In this document: positions 28,371 to 37,463 of the stretch, piece by piece
Position numbering within the stretch: position 1 is the first letter of the stretch
How the letters are laid out: each line of letters begins with the position of its first letter
From: Comamonas_C sp026954015
Lineage (GTDB): Bacteria > Pseudomonadota > Gammaproteobacteria > Burkholderiales > Burkholderiaceae_C
Reading direction: 5' to 3'
Length of the DNA stretch: 64,000 bases
NCBI GenBank assembly: GCA_035063785.1
Contig: JAPSFS010000002.1
Span: forward strand, 124,001 to 188,000
The notes under the pieces: model-generated
Databases searched by the model: none
The model's input: the letters and a program-made list of their open reading frames with translations, nothing else
Told to the model about the DNA's origin: nothing
Made by a program: the position numbers and the translations under genes

Positions 28371-29087
28371 ATGAGCAGTCTCGACGTGGCGCGCATCCGC
28401 GCCATCAGCCTCGATCTGGACGACACGCTCTGGCCCGTCTGGCCGGTGATCGCGCGTGCGGAAGAGGCGCTGTGCGCGTGGCTTGCGCAGCACGCACCGC
28501 GCACCGCCGCGCGCTTTCCCGATGGCACGGCACTGCGCGCGCCGCTCAAGCGGCTGTGGAGCGAGCGGCCCGACTTGCGCGTGGACCTCGGTGCGCTGCG
28601 GCGCGAATCGCTGCGGCTGGCGCTGCAGGCGTCGGGCGATGACCCGCATCTGGCCGAGGCGGGCTATGCCTGCTTTTACGCCGCGCGCCAGCGGGTGGAA
28701 CTGTTCGGCGACGCGCTCGCGGCGCTCGAATTTCTGGCGGCGCGCTACCCGGTGGTGGCGGTGACGAACGGCAATGCCGACGTGGATGCCGCCGGGGTGG
28801 GGCGGTTCTTTCGCGCGCACCTGGGCGCGGCACGCTTGGGCTTTGCCAAGCCGGACGCGCGTATCTTCCATGCCGCCGCGGACGCCGCGGGCGTCGCGCC
28901 CGCGACGGTGCTGCATGTGGGCGACGACGCGCTGCTGGACGTGCGCGGCGCGCTCGACGCGGGGTTGCAGGCGGCGTGGGTCAACCGGGGCGCGGCACCG
29001 TGGCCCGAGGATGTGCCGCCGCCGCATGCGGCGGTGCCGGATTTGCGCGCGCTGTGCGCCCTGTTGGGTCAGGTGGCGTCGGGCTGA
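28371..29087 (+). CDS. HAD-superfamily hydrolase
   Basis: A 238-aa phosphatase-like protein. Motif I is ISLDLDDTLWPVWP, motif II VVAVTNGNADVD, motif III with LGFAKPDARIFH and motif IV VLHVGDDALLDVRGALDAG, all in order. A helical cap lies between motifs I and II. Such genes near hemH or maiA are generally annotated as pyrophosphatase-like or phosphoglycolate-phosphatase-like; the substrate cannot be decided here. Its 3' end overlaps the convergent maiA by 19 nt. Confidence 0.85.
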   Translation: MSSLDVARIRAISLDLDDTLWPVWPVIARAEEALCAWLAQHAPRTAARFPDGTALRAPLKRLWSERPDLRVDLGALRRESLRLALQASGDDPHLAEAGYACFYAARQRVELFGDALAALEFLAARYPVVAVTNGNADVDAAGVGRFFRAHLGAARLGFAKPDARIFHAAADAAGVAPATVLHVGDDALLDVRGALDAGLQAAWVNRGAAPWPEDVPPPHAAVPDLRALCALLGQVASG

Positions 29088-29710
29088 TGCGCGGGCGCCG
29101 CGCGCTGGAACGCGGGCAGTTGCCCACAGGCCGCATCCACGGCGCTGATGAGCGGCCAGCGGCTCATGTCCACGTTGAAGCGCCGGGCGCTCGATACCTG
29201 CGGGATCAGGTAGCAGTCGGCCAGACCGGGCTGGCCGCCGAAGCTGAAATCGCCGCGCGCCGTGTCCTTGGCAAGAAATTGCTCGTAGGCGTCGAATCCC
29301 GAGCTGATCCATTCGCCGCACCAGCGGTCGATGGCGGCCTTGTCGGCGCCGAACTGGTGCTTGAGGTATTGCAGGATGCGCCGGTTGTTGATCGGATGGA
29401 TGTCACAGCCAACGATGGCGGCGAGCGCGCGCACGTGGGTGCGCTGCCGCGGGTCGGTGGGCAGCAGGGGCGGCATGGGGTGGGTTTCTTCCAGCCATTC
29501 GATGATCGCGGGCGACTGCGTGAGCACCGTGCCGTCATCGAGCACCAGTGCGGGCACGAGCGCCTGCGGGTTCACCTTGTGGAAGTCGCCGCGCAGGTGT
29601 TCCTCGTGGAAGAGGTCGACGGCCACGTACTCGGCCTGTACACCCTTGAGTTCGAGCGCGATGCGCGTGCGGTGCGAGGTGCCGCTGCGAAAGTAGTTGT
29701 AGAGCTGCAT
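29069..29710 (-). CDS. maiA: Maleylacetoacetate isomerase (zeta-class GST)
   Basis: A 213-aa glutathione transferase-fold enzyme that converts maleylacetoacetate to fumarylacetoacetate in tyrosine/homogentisate breakdown. The N-terminal thioredoxin fold starts MQLYNYFRSGTSHRTRIALE, with the zeta-class Ser motif SGTSHR, and VPALVLDDGTVLTQSPAIIE is the glutathione-binding part. A helical C-terminal domain follows. The ATG at 29710 lies 10 nt after the fahA stop. Gene order fahA-maiA supports the pathway assignment; an hmgA gene is not in the window. Confidence 0.9.
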   Translation of the reverse strand: MQLYNYFRSGTSHRTRIALELKGVQAEYVAVDLFHEEHLRGDFHKVNPQALVPALVLDDGTVLTQSPAIIEWLEETHPMPPLLPTDPRQRTHVRALAAIVGCDIHPINNRRILQYLKHQFGADKAAIDRWCGEWISSGFDAYEQFLAKDTARGDFSFGGQPGLADCYLIPQVSSARRFNVDMSRWPLISAVDAACGQLPAFQRAAPAHQPDAT

Positions 29711-29720
29711 GGCCGCGCCT

Positions 29721-31043
29721 TCAGAGCGTGCGCGCGGGCAGCACCTGGCCGCGGCATTCGCCGAAGCCGATGCGCGCGTGGCCGGGCTTTTCGCACCAGC
29801 CGCGCAGCACCACCGCGTCGCCGTCTTCCAGGAAGGTGCGCGTTTCACCGCCCGGCAGTTGGAGCGCGTTCTTGCCGCCTGTGGTCAGCTCCAGCAGCGC
29901 GCCGGCCTGGTCCAGCGTGGGGCCGGAGAGCGTGCCCGTGCCCAGCAGGTCGCCGCTCTGCAGGTTGCAGCCGTTCACGCTGTGGTGCGCCACCATCTGC
30001 GCCAGCGTCCAGTAGGCGTGGCGGTAGCTCGTCTGGCAGATCACGGCCTCAGCCTTGGCGTCCTTGGCGCGCATGGCCGGGGTCTGCAGGCCGACGGAGA
30101 GCTGGATGTCGAAGGCACCGGCCGCGCGGTTGCGCTCGCTGTCCAGATAGGGCAGCGGCTGGGGGTCTTCGGCCGGGCGCGTGAACGCGGTGCGGTAGGG
30201 CGCGAGCGCCTCCAGCGTCACCACCCAGGGCGAGATCGTGGTGGCGAAGTTCTTCGCGAGGAAGGGGCCGAGCGGCTGGTATTCCCAGGCCTGGATGTCG
30301 CGCGCCGACCAGTCGTTGAGCAGGCAGATGCCGAACACGTGGTCTTCGGCTTCAAGCATCGTCACCGCCTCGCCCAGCGCGCTGGACTGGCCGAGGAACA
30401 CGCCCAGCTCCAGCTCGATGTCCAGGCGTTTGCTCGCGCCCAGCACCGGCGCGCTGGCGTCGGGCGCCTTGATCTGGCCGCAGGGCCGCGCGAAGTTGGT
30501 GCCCGAGATCACCACGCTGGAGGCGCGGCCGTGGTAGCCGATGGGCACCCACTTGTAGTTGGGCATCAGGGGGTTGTCGGGGCGGAACAGCCGCCCGACG
30601 TTGGTCGCGTGGTAGATGGAGGTGTAGAAGTCGGTGTAGTCGCCGATGCGCGCGGGCAGTTCGTACTCCACCTGCGCCTGCGGCACGAGGCAGATCTGCA
30701 CCACGGCCTGCTCGTGCGTCCCCTCGCGCAGCGCGCGCGAGAGCGCCAGGCGCAGCGCGCTCCAGTGCGCGGGGCCGAGCGCCATCAGCGCGTTGAGCGT
30801 GCCCTGGCTGCCGGCGGCCAGTGCCTCGGCGGCGCGGCCGCTGAAGGGCCGGGCCTGGGCGAGTTCGGCCAGGTCCACGATCTGGTCGCCGATCGCCACG
30901 CCGCCGCGCAGCGGCTCGGTGCTGCCCCGGCGGCGAAACACCGCGAACGGCAGGTTCTGGATCGGGAAATCGGTGCCCGCCGCGTGGGCGGAGGCGACCC
31001 AGCTGCGCAGCGCGGGGTCGTGGGTTTCGTTCAGTGTGGTCAT
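29721..31043 (-). CDS. fahA: Fumarylacetoacetase
   Basis: A 440-aa hydrolase that splits fumarylacetoacetate into fumarate and acetoacetate. The N-terminal SH3-like domain carries LPFAVFRRRG; the catalytic domain carries DYTDFYTSIYHATNVGRLFR, GRASSVVISGT, LDIELELGVF, GICLLNDWSARDIQAWEYQP and GCNLQSGDLLGTGTLSGP, all family signatures including metal ligands. The ATG at 31043 follows a GAGGACC leader. It is in an operon with maiA. Confidence 0.95.
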   Translation of the reverse strand: MTTLNETHDPALRSWVASAHAAGTDFPIQNLPFAVFRRRGSTEPLRGGVAIGDQIVDLAELAQARPFSGRAAEALAAGSQGTLNALMALGPAHWSALRLALSRALREGTHEQAVVQICLVPQAQVEYELPARIGDYTDFYTSIYHATNVGRLFRPDNPLMPNYKWVPIGYHGRASSVVISGTNFARPCGQIKAPDASAPVLGASKRLDIELELGVFLGQSSALGEAVTMLEAEDHVFGICLLNDWSARDIQAWEYQPLGPFLAKNFATTISPWVVTLEALAPYRTAFTRPAEDPQPLPYLDSERNRAAGAFDIQLSVGLQTPAMRAKDAKAEAVICQTSYRHAYWTLAQMVAHHSVNGCNLQSGDLLGTGTLSGPTLDQAGALLELTTGGKNALQLPGGETRTFLEDGDAVVLRGWCEKPGHARIGFGECRGQVLPARTL

Positions 31044-31137
31044 GTGGGTCCTCGGCGGAAATCGGTTGTGGTTGTCCGGCAAGCTTAGCAGCGCTGCGCG
31101 GCCATGCGCGGTGGGGCATTGAAGGCCCTGGCGGCTA

Positions 31138-33438
31138 TCAGGCCGGTTGCGATGCGGGCGAGCGCACGGCGGGCGGCGCGGTGAGCCGCAGCCAGGCGCA
31201 AGCGCCGTACAGCAGGGCAAGCAGTGCCAGCGTCACCACCTTGGGGGCGATTTCGTGCAGCGACGCGCCCATGCCGTTGAGCTGCACGAACATCAGCACC
31301 GCGGTGGTGGAGGGAATGAGCTGGGCCAGCGCCACCATGAGCGGCGGCATCGCAAGGAAGGGCCAGGACAGCCCGGAAAGAAAGAACACCGGGATCGACG
31401 TGCCCGCCAGGATCTGCATGCTGCGCTCGTGCCGCTCGAAGAGCGAGCCCACCAGCAAGCCTAGCGCCGAGACGCTGGCGGCAAAGAGCGGCACACACAA
31501 GAGCAGCCCCCAGAGGTTGCCGCCGCGCGGGTAGTCCTGAAACCAGAAGACGAAGCCGAAGAAGAACCCGCTCATCAGGCTGCCCAGCAGCGTGAATGCG
31601 CTCCAGGTGCCCAGAAAGGCGCGGTGCGACATGCGCCAGGGGCCGCGCTCGCGCTTGAGGCCCATGAACATCGCCACGCCGAAGAGCAGCGTGGCCTGCA
31701 GGATGATGGAGGCCACGCCCGGCACGACGTAGCTGCCGTAACCGTTGTCCGGGTTGAAGAGCGCGCGCTGCTGCACCGTCACCTGCCCGACGTGGGCGAC
31801 GTGCGCGAGTGGCTGGACGATCTCCGCCATCGCGCCGCCAATGGCGCCGCGCAGCGCCTCGCCGATGAAGCGCGCGCGCACCAGGTAGGCACCCTTCAGA
31901 TCCACGCTCACGCCGCCAGGCTGGCCCTTGAGCACGCTCGCCTGCAGGCCGCTGGCGACGACGATCACGCCGTCGACGTCGTCGGCCCGGAGCAGCTGCT
32001 GTGCCTCGGCGATGGAATCGACCTGCGTGGCGATGCGCACCACGCGCGTGGCGTCCAAGTTGCGCAGCAGGCTGCGGCTCAGCGGCGAGTGGTCGAGATC
32101 GACCGCGGCCACGGGGATCTTCACCACCGTCTGGATGGAATAGGCCGAGGGGTAGTAGAAGCCATAGAGCACCACGGCTGCCACGGCGGTGAGCACGATG
32201 GGGCGGTTGATGACCACGGTGTGCAGCGTGTGCATGAAGCTGCCCAACCAGCCCTCGGGCGTAGGCGTGGCCTGCAGCGGCACCGCTCGCGCGCCCGAGC
32301 GCGCCAGCCGCGCGAGGCCCCAGACCGCCACGGCAAGCGGCACCGCGACGAAGGCGAGCAGGATGGCCAGCGGCACGGCGCTGCTGGCAAGGGGCGAATC
32401 CATGACCCACTGCTGCTCCTGGATCTGCACGTAGCTGGTGCTGGGCAGCACCGCGGACCAGGCGCGCACGAAGAGCGGGCTGCCGTTGATGGTGAGCGTG
32501 GCGCCGGCGAACGACAGGCCTGAGCCGAGGTAGAAGGCGGAGACCGAGAGGGCGGTGTCCAGATCCTTGAGCAGCGCGACCAGCATGGCCGAGAGCGCAC
32601 CCACGCCGGCGTAGAAGACGAACTGCACCGCAAGCAGGTAGGCGAGCGAACCCGCGACGTGCCAGCCGCGCATGCCCGCCAGGTACAGCGTGAAGGCCAC
32701 GCCCCAGAGCCAGAACACCAGCACGTAGGGCAGGAGCTTGCCCAGCAGCGCCGCGAAGGTGCGCCCGCCGCAGTCGGCTATCCAGCGGGCGAGCGTGCCG
32801 TCCGCCCATTCACGACCCACCGCATACACCGCCGCGCAGCCCAGCAGCATGGCCAGCACCAGCGGTGTGGCGAGTGTTTCCAGGAACAGCTCGAAGCTCG
32901 CCTGCGGGTTGCCGACGACGCTGACCTGCACCTTGGGTGGATGAAACCCGGCCAGATGGGCCAGCTCCTTGAGCCGGGGCGGGGCCAGCGCCTGCTGCAT
33001 GGCCGTCTGCGCCGCGTCCGCGGCTTGCGAGGCCACGGTCTGAAATGCGGCGTTGAAGTAGACGATGACTGCGTCGTCCTCGTGCCGCGCGTGGTGCTCT
33101 TCCAGGCCGGGCGGCAGATAGACCACGGCGTAGGCCCGGTCGGCGCGCATCAGCGTCATGGCGTCGGGCAATGCCACCGGGCTGGCGGTGATCTGCAGCT
33201 TGGGCGTGGCCTGCAGCGCGCGCACAAGGGCGCGGCTGAGCGCCGAGTGGTCGGCGTCGACGACGGCGACGGGCACTTGGTTGAAGCTGCCGGGGCGAAA
33301 CATCACCGCCAGCGTGACGATGGCGACGAGCGGCAGGCCGATGAGCAGGAAGAGATCCCAGCGGCTGCGCGCCAACAGCGCAAGCTCACGGCGCAGCGAC
33401 GCGCCGAGCGCCGCGAAGCAGCCTAGTCTTGCGGCCAC
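31138..33438 (-). CDS. Double ABC-2-type permease (tandem fusion)
   Basis: A 766-aa membrane protein with two similar halves. Each begins with one membrane segment and a long periplasmic part (VPVAVVDADHSALSRALVRA in the first, IPVAAVDLDHSPLSRSLLRN in the second), then about five membrane segments of the ABC-2 permease type. It therefore encodes both halves of a transporter dimer. No ATP-binding gene is in the operon. Its start overlaps the HlyD gene by 16 nt. It resembles YhgE/YhhJ-like drug or envelope-component exporters; the substrate is unknown. Confidence 0.82.
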   Translation of the reverse strand: MAARLGCFAALGASLRRELALLARSRWDLFLLIGLPLVAIVTLAVMFRPGSFNQVPVAVVDADHSALSRALVRALQATPKLQITASPVALPDAMTLMRADRAYAVVYLPPGLEEHHARHEDDAVIVYFNAAFQTVASQAADAAQTAMQQALAPPRLKELAHLAGFHPPKVQVSVVGNPQASFELFLETLATPLVLAMLLGCAAVYAVGREWADGTLARWIADCGGRTFAALLGKLLPYVLVFWLWGVAFTLYLAGMRGWHVAGSLAYLLAVQFVFYAGVGALSAMLVALLKDLDTALSVSAFYLGSGLSFAGATLTINGSPLFVRAWSAVLPSTSYVQIQEQQWVMDSPLASSAVPLAILLAFVAVPLAVAVWGLARLARSGARAVPLQATPTPEGWLGSFMHTLHTVVINRPIVLTAVAAVVLYGFYYPSAYSIQTVVKIPVAAVDLDHSPLSRSLLRNLDATRVVRIATQVDSIAEAQQLLRADDVDGVIVVASGLQASVLKGQPGGVSVDLKGAYLVRARFIGEALRGAIGGAMAEIVQPLAHVAHVGQVTVQQRALFNPDNGYGSYVVPGVASIILQATLLFGVAMFMGLKRERGPWRMSHRAFLGTWSAFTLLGSLMSGFFFGFVFWFQDYPRGGNLWGLLLCVPLFAASVSALGLLVGSLFERHERSMQILAGTSIPVFFLSGLSWPFLAMPPLMVALAQLIPSTTAVLMFVQLNGMGASLHEIAPKVVTLALLALLYGACAWLRLTAPPAVRSPASQPA

Positions 33439-34439
33439 GCGAACAGCACGCTCATGCCCGGGCGCAGACCCTCGACGGGCTGCACCGGCAGCGCGCGCAC
33501 CTCAAAACTCTTGACGTCGTAGCCGCTGGACTGGCGCGTGGCACGCCAGGTGGCGAAGTCGCCCTGGGCGCGGATGTGGCTCACCTTGAAGGCCACGTTC
33601 TCCAGCCCGAGCGCGGGGATGCTGCCCTTGAGCTCCTTGCCGACGGCCAGCGCCCCGTACTGGTCTTCGCGCACGCTGAAGGCCACCCAGAGCCTGGAAA
33701 GGTCCACCAGCGTGATCGCGGGCACGCCCGGCAGCACGATTTCGCCGGGGTGGGCAAAGACCTTGTCCACCTCGCCTGCGGCGGGCGCGAGCAGCTGCAG
33801 CTCGGCGCTGATCGACTGGGCGCCGCGCACGCGCGCCTGCGCGCCCTCGACCTGGCTGGCCGCCACCTTCTTGTCCTCGGCGCGCGTGCCTTCCAGCGCC
33901 TTCAGGTATTGCTGCTGCGCGGCGCGGGCGGCTTCCTCGCTCGCCTTTTGCGCGGCCACGGCGTCGTCGCGCCGCTGCTCGGAGATGACCTCCTGGGTGA
34001 ACAGGTTCTGCATGCGCCGCGCCGTCACGGCGGCGAGATCGGCCTGCGCCTGCGCGCTTTGCCACGTGGCCTTGAGCGAGGCGATGTCCTGGTGGCGCGC
34101 GCCCGCGTCGGTGCGTTCGCGCAGCGCCTGGGCGCTCGCAAGCGACGCCAGCGCCTGGTCCTCCTGCGCGGCGATCTCGGGGTTGGCCAGGCGCGCAAGG
34201 AGCTGCCCGGCCTGCACGGTCTCGCCCTCGTGCACCAGCACTTGCAGCACGCGCCCCGTCATGCGCGTGGCGGCGTTGATCTGGCTGGTGTCGACCATGC
34301 CCTGGATCTGCTGCGGCACGGGGCGCATGGCCTGCTTCAGACCCCAGGCGATGAAGGCGAGGAACGCGACGAAAACGAAGAACGCGGCCACGGCGCGCAG
34401 GATGCGCCGTGACGTGGGGGGCAGGGTGGAGTCGCTCAT
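33423..34439 (-). CDS. HlyD/EmrA-type membrane fusion protein
   Basis: A 338-aa periplasmic adaptor. One N-terminal membrane anchor (about residues 15-35), a lipoyl half (MTGRVLQVLVHEGETVQAGQ), a long helical hairpin (about residues 85-190, rich in Ala/Gln/Glu), the second lipoyl half (LLAPAAGEVDKVFAHPGEIV) and a beta-barrel domain are in the expected order. It links the ABC-2 permease with the TolC-like channel. The start overlaps the TolC-like stop by ATGA. Confidence 0.88.
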   Translation of the reverse strand: MSDSTLPPTSRRILRAVAAFFVFVAFLAFIAWGLKQAMRPVPQQIQGMVDTSQINAATRMTGRVLQVLVHEGETVQAGQLLARLANPEIAAQEDQALASLASAQALRERTDAGARHQDIASLKATWQSAQAQADLAAVTARRMQNLFTQEVISEQRRDDAVAAQKASEEAARAAQQQYLKALEGTRAEDKKVAASQVEGAQARVRGAQSISAELQLLAPAAGEVDKVFAHPGEIVLPGVPAITLVDLSRLWVAFSVREDQYGALAVGKELKGSIPALGLENVAFKVSHIRAQGDFATWRATRQSSGYDVKSFEVRALPVQPVEGLRPGMSVLFAWPQD

Positions 34440-35941
34440 GGCGTGGTGAGCTGCTGGTCCGCGCGCAGCAGGTAGTCCTCGAAAGATGCGCCCTGGCCGC
34501 TGGCAAGCAGCAGCGAAGCGAGCGCGAGATCGTATTTGTAGGCCGCGGCGGCGCGTTCGGTGCGCGCCTGCGCGAGCGCGTTGCGCGCGTCGATCAGTTC
34601 GCTGGCCGTGCCCACACCCTCGCGAAACGCGATTTCCTGCCCGCGCAGCGACTCCTGCGCGGCGGCGATGCTGGAGGCGAGCGAGAGGAACTCGCGCCGC
34701 GCCGCCTCGGTGGTTTGCCAGCTCTGGTGGATGCCGGTCTGGATCTGCGTCCATGTCTCGCGCGTCGCGGCCTCGGCGGCCTCCTGCCGCGCGAGTGCGG
34801 CGGCTTCGCGGCTGCCGCTGTCGGCCTGGGGCCAGAGCGTGTAGCGCATGCCTATGCCGACGATCCAGTCCGGCTCGGTGATCAGTTCGCGGTGGCGGTT
34901 GAGGTTGACGCTGCCGAAGGCATAGGCGGTGGGGCGCCTGGCGGCGGCGGCCACGGCTGTGCCCTGGCGCGCGGCCTCTTCGAGCGCGCGGTTCTGGCGC
35001 AGCAGCGGGTGCTGATCCTGCGCGGCGTCGAGGAAGCGCTCGACCGGCGCGAGCGGTGCGCTGTGCACGAAGAGCGCATTGGTGGGCGCAATGGGCTGCG
35101 CGCTGCGCAGCAGGTGCTGCAGCGTCTGGACGGCGGCGGCATGTTCGCCCTCGGCGCGGTCCACCGCGCGCTGCGCGCTGTCGCGCGCCACGACCACCTG
35201 CAGCACGCGTGCCTGGCTCAACTGCCCCTGCGCCTGCATCGCGCGCGTATTGCTCAGGTGCTGCTCAAAGCCCGCGAGCGTTTCGCGCGCCACCTGCAGC
35301 GTCTGCGTGGTGAGCACCTGCGCGAAATAGGCTCGCGCCAGTGCGAAGCGCAGGCCCTCACGCACGCTGTCGGTCTGCGCCTGCGCCGCCTGTGCGCCCG
35401 AACGCGCCGCGGCCTGCGAGGCATCGATCGCACCGCCGGTGTACAGCGGCACCACGGTGCTCAGTGTCGCGTGCAGCAGGCTGCGGCGCGACTGCACGCC
35501 GATGGCATCCGGTATGGGCGCAAACATGTCGGGCAGCGCCGCCTCGACGCGATCGATCACGGGGCCCACGGCGGCGCCCGGCACGCCGGGCACGCCCGCG
35601 CCGGCGATGCCGCCGAGCACATCGCCCGCGGCACTTTGCGCGCGCTCGCGCAGGTTGCCCAGCGAGACGTTGACCGTCTTCTGGTAGCGCAGTCCCTGCA
35701 CGTCCAGGTGCACGCGCGGCAGCGCCAGCGCCTTCAGCGCCTCCGCCTGGTCACGCGCCGCGTCGGCGCTGCGTCCCGCGCCCAGCAGCGCATCCGAACG
35801 CTCGGTGAGCAACAGTACCGACTCGGCAAAACTCAGCGCGGTCGGCGCGGCAGGCGTGGGAGCACCTTGTGCGTGCACGGCCAGCGCTGCCACGCAGCCG
35901 AGCAGCGCGAGCGAGGATCGGGAGCGGGTGAAAACCGTCAT
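34436..35941 (-). CDS. TolC-family outer membrane efflux protein
   Basis: A 501-aa outer-membrane channel. A signal peptide (about residues 1-25, ending near VHAQG) precedes two TolC/OEP repeats rich in Ala and Gln coiled-coil segments, with the typical VPLYTGGAIDA and REGVGTASELIDARNALAQA blocks. The ATG at 35941 was chosen as the last Met before the signal peptide. It is the first gene of the three-gene export operon and is divergent from the MFS transporter gene. Confidence 0.88.
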   Translation of the reverse strand: MTVFTRSRSSLALLGCVAALAVHAQGAPTPAAPTALSFAESVLLLTERSDALLGAGRSADAARDQAEALKALALPRVHLDVQGLRYQKTVNVSLGNLRERAQSAAGDVLGGIAGAGVPGVPGAAVGPVIDRVEAALPDMFAPIPDAIGVQSRRSLLHATLSTVVPLYTGGAIDASQAAARSGAQAAQAQTDSVREGLRFALARAYFAQVLTTQTLQVARETLAGFEQHLSNTRAMQAQGQLSQARVLQVVVARDSAQRAVDRAEGEHAAAVQTLQHLLRSAQPIAPTNALFVHSAPLAPVERFLDAAQDQHPLLRQNRALEEAARQGTAVAAAARRPTAYAFGSVNLNRHRELITEPDWIVGIGMRYTLWPQADSGSREAAALARQEAAEAATRETWTQIQTGIHQSWQTTEAARREFLSLASSIAAAQESLRGQEIAFREGVGTASELIDARNALAQARTERAAAAYKYDLALASLLLASGQGASFEDYLLRADQQLTTP

Positions 35942-36000
35942 GGGGTAGGGAGTGTAGAAGCTGGCAGCGCCGGTCCTTGCAGGCCGCGACAATCGGCGTC

Positions 36001-37413
36001 ATGAATGTGCCTGCATCGGCGCCCGTGGGCGACGCGGCGTGCGCCGGGTTGCCGCCCGCGCGGCGCGGCCTGGTTTTTGCCGTCATCGCGCTGGCGCTGA
36101 TGATGATGTCGATCGACGCCACCATCGTCGCCACCGCGCTGCACGCGCTGGCCGAAGACCTGGGCGCGCCGATGAACTGGACGGGCTGGACCATCACCGC
36201 CTACTGGTTCGGCTACGTGGTGATGCTGCCGGTGAGCGGGCGTCTGGCGGAGCGGCTGGGCAACCGGCGCGTGTTTCTCGCGTCCACGCTGGCATTCGCG
36301 GCCGCGTCGCTCGCCTGCGCGCTGGCCACCAACATCTACTGGCTGGTGCTGTTTCGCGCGCTGCAGGCGATCGGCGGCGCGGGGCTCACGCCCGCGGCCA
36401 CGGGCATCGTCGTCGCGCGGTTCGGCGCTTCGCGCGACCGGGTGCTGGGTCTCTTCGGCGCGGTGTTTTCCGTGGGCTCGCTCATCGGGCCGGTGCTGGG
36501 CGGGCTGTTCGTCACGTATGCGGGCTGGCGCGACGTGTTCTTCGTCAACGTGCCGATCGGGCTTGCGATGGCGCTGGCGGGCGGCTGGCTCATCCCGCGC
36601 GACCGCCACGAAGATCGCCTGCGCCGCAGCATGGATGCGCTGGGCATGCTGCTTGCCGGGGTGTCGGTGCTGGCGGGCATGCTGGCTGCGAGCGTGCTGG
36701 GGGATGCGGGTTCGCGCGTGCTCTCGTGGCAGTTTCTCGCGCCGCTGGCGCTGGCGCTCGGCTGTGGCTGGGCATTCTTTCGGCACATCGGCCGCGTGGC
36801 TGAGCCCTTCTTGCCGCCGCGCCTGATCCACGGGCGCGGGTTCGCGGCGACGAATCTGCTCAACGCGACCTATGGCGGCATGGTGACGGGCGCGATCACG
36901 CTCGTGCCGCTGTACGCTGCCACGCGCTACGGCCTTGATGCGCTCGACGCGGGAACGCTATTGATTCCGCAAAGCGCGGTCGCGCTCGTGCTCGCGCCGC
37001 TGGCCGCGTGGGCGCTGCGCGCCACGGGCTACCGCTGGCCGTTCTACGTGGGCGGGTTGCTGGGCGCGGTGGGGCTGCTGCTGCTGGCGCTGACGCCGCG
37101 CTTCGGGCTCTCGCCCTGGGCGTGGCTTGCGCTGGCCACGCTGTTCACCGGCGCGGGCGCGGGCATCATGGGGCCCGCAAGCCGCAACGCCGCGCTGCAG
37201 CTCGTGCCCGAGCGCGCCGCGACGATGTCGGCGCTGCGCGCTACCGCGCAGGAGCTGGGGGTGATCGTCGTGCTGGCCATCATCACCTCGGTGATGGCCA
37301 CCTCGACCGAGCCGGACGCGGTACTGGCCACGAGCTACGCGGCGCTGGTGCTGCTGTCGCTTGCGATGCTGCCGGTGATCGCGCGCGTGCCCGAGCACCG
37401 GGGCGCGTGGTAG
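36001..37413 (+). CDS. MFS transporter, DHA2 (EmrB/QacA) type
   Basis: A 470-aa inner-membrane antiporter with about 14 hydrophobic segments. The DHA2 motifs are clear: MMMSIDATIVATALHALAED in helix 1, GRLAERLGNRRVFL (motif A) and FSVGSLIGPVLGGLFVTYAG with WRDVFFVNVPIG (motif C region). It probably exports drugs or organic solutes by proton antiport. It is transcribed away from the TolC-HlyD-ABC-2 operon with a 59-nt gap, so the two may share regulation. No regulator gene lies beside them. Confidence 0.9.
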   Translation: MNVPASAPVGDAACAGLPPARRGLVFAVIALALMMMSIDATIVATALHALAEDLGAPMNWTGWTITAYWFGYVVMLPVSGRLAERLGNRRVFLASTLAFAAASLACALATNIYWLVLFRALQAIGGAGLTPAATGIVVARFGASRDRVLGLFGAVFSVGSLIGPVLGGLFVTYAGWRDVFFVNVPIGLAMALAGGWLIPRDRHEDRLRRSMDALGMLLAGVSVLAGMLAASVLGDAGSRVLSWQFLAPLALALGCGWAFFRHIGRVAEPFLPPRLIHGRGFAATNLLNATYGGMVTGAITLVPLYAATRYGLDALDAGTLLIPQSAVALVLAPLAAWALRATGYRWPFYVGGLLGAVGLLLLALTPRFGLSPWAWLALATLFTGAGAGIMGPASRNAALQLVPERAATMSALRATAQELGVIVVLAIITSVMATSTEPDAVLATSYAALVLLSLAMLPVIARVPEHRGAW

Positions 37414-37463
37414 GTGTGTGGTGGGTGCGGCGGGAGTACGCTGCGCCTTGCGCGAACCTTGCC

